Assembly: GCA_031290675.1 (NCBI GenBank)
Contig: JAITNC010000186.1
Location: 1-5,736, forward strand
Direction of reading: 5' to 3'
From: Campylobacteraceae bacterium
Lineage (GTDB): Bacteria; Campylobacterota; Campylobacteria; Campylobacterales; Campylobacteraceae
Length of the DNA stretch: 5,736 nucleotides
Shown here: positions 5,639-5,736 of the stretch, in pieces
Layout: each line of letters begins with the position of its first letter
How positions within the stretch are numbered: the stretch's first letter is position 1
The notes under the pieces: generated by a model
Database searches by the model: none
Told to the model about the DNA's origin: nothing
What the model saw: only the letters and a program-made list of their open reading frames with translations
Program-made: the position numbers and the translations under genes

Positions 5639-5666
5639 AGCCCCGTTGTAACTGCCAAGCATTGAA

Positions 5667-5736
5667 GCGTGAAGTCGGATAAAGAGCGAGGACTGTTTGA
5701 ACGACTGAGTGAGTTCCGCAGCTCCCGACGTAACGC
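5667..5736. repeat. Large nested inverted structure at the right edge
   Basis: The outer arms GCGT (5667-5670) and ACGC (5733-5736) enclose GTCGG (5674-5678) with CCGAC (5725-5729), then GGACTG (5690-5695) with CAG-c-TCC (5719-5725), then GAAC (5699-5702) with GTTC (5713-5716). The outer pairs are split by a GAA/GTA internal loop, very like the GA/GTA loop of the hairpin at 5566-5594. The short stems make individual pairings uncertain, and the structure may extend beyond the window. Confidence 0.45.

Larger units (their letters stand above)
5485..5736. other. Gene-free, palindrome-rich repeat region, open at the right edge
   Basis: These 252 bases have no frame with a convincing start or family motif. 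Instead they hold, in order, a 9-bp hairpin just after the nitroreductase stop, a 12-mer direct repeat, a bulged hairpin, a 7-bp and a 10-bp hairpin side by side, and a larger nested inverted structure reaching the last base. There are no poly-T tracts and no tRNA- or rRNA-like sequence. The pattern resembles the dispersed intergenic palindromic repeats of many bacterial genomes; family membership cannot be established from one copy. Confidence 0.6.

Noticed and set aside
5443..5658. Minus-strand frame of 71 codons across the repeat region
   Set aside because: It is translated mostly from hairpins and repeats, has no ribosome site near its start, and overlaps the nitroreductase end.
5485..5736. 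CRISPR array
   Set aside because: The repeats are different palindromes of unequal spacing, not a constant repeat with unique spacers, and no cas gene is present.

Overview
The window looks like ordinary chromosome from a member of the Campylobacterota (the former epsilonproteobacteria). The reasons are the neighbourhood of a glucosaminidase/Bax-like gene, dapF and coaE running away from purM (an order I recall from Campylobacter and relatives), frequent ATA isoleucine codons, and TATAAT-type promoters without a recognisable -35 box. I cannot fix the genus; a Sulfurimonas- or Sulfurovum-like sulfur oxidiser would fit, but this is inference.

Layout. Positions 1-1543 hold a leftward operon, coaE > dapF > a secreted Bax-like protein cut by the window edge. 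Its genes overlap by 11 and 17 bp. A 101-bp divergent intergenic region (1544-1644) carries a 9-bp inverted repeat with one putative -10 box per arm. Rightward from it run purM and a small secreted PDZ-domain protein, whose start is better placed at GTG 2655 than further upstream. A 56-bp gap with a strong -10 box precedes a second rightward operon: a BdbC/DsbB-type quinone-linked disulfide oxidase (3221), two tandem membrane-anchored DsbA/BdbD-like thiol oxidoreductases (3646 and 4290, CPAC and CGTC active sites), and an FMN nitroreductase-family protein (4945). The first three genes are joined by ATGA overlaps. The last 252 bp (5485-5736) contain no gene but a dense cluster of hairpins and short repeats that continues past the window.

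How the genes work together. The leftward operon and purM are housekeeping genes: CoA synthesis, lysine/peptidoglycan precursor synthesis, probable wall remodelling and purine synthesis. The rightward redox operon is a self-contained oxidative folding module. The DsbA-like proteins would oxidise cysteines in exported proteins, and the BdbC-like membrane protein would re-oxidise them and pass electrons to quinone. The duplicated DsbA-like gene with a changed CXXC dipeptide suggests two client sets or two redox roles. The most unusual items are this paralogue pair, with a 23-bp stretch of DNA identity over the active site, and the palindromic repeat island at the right end. I did not find a clearly new biological system.
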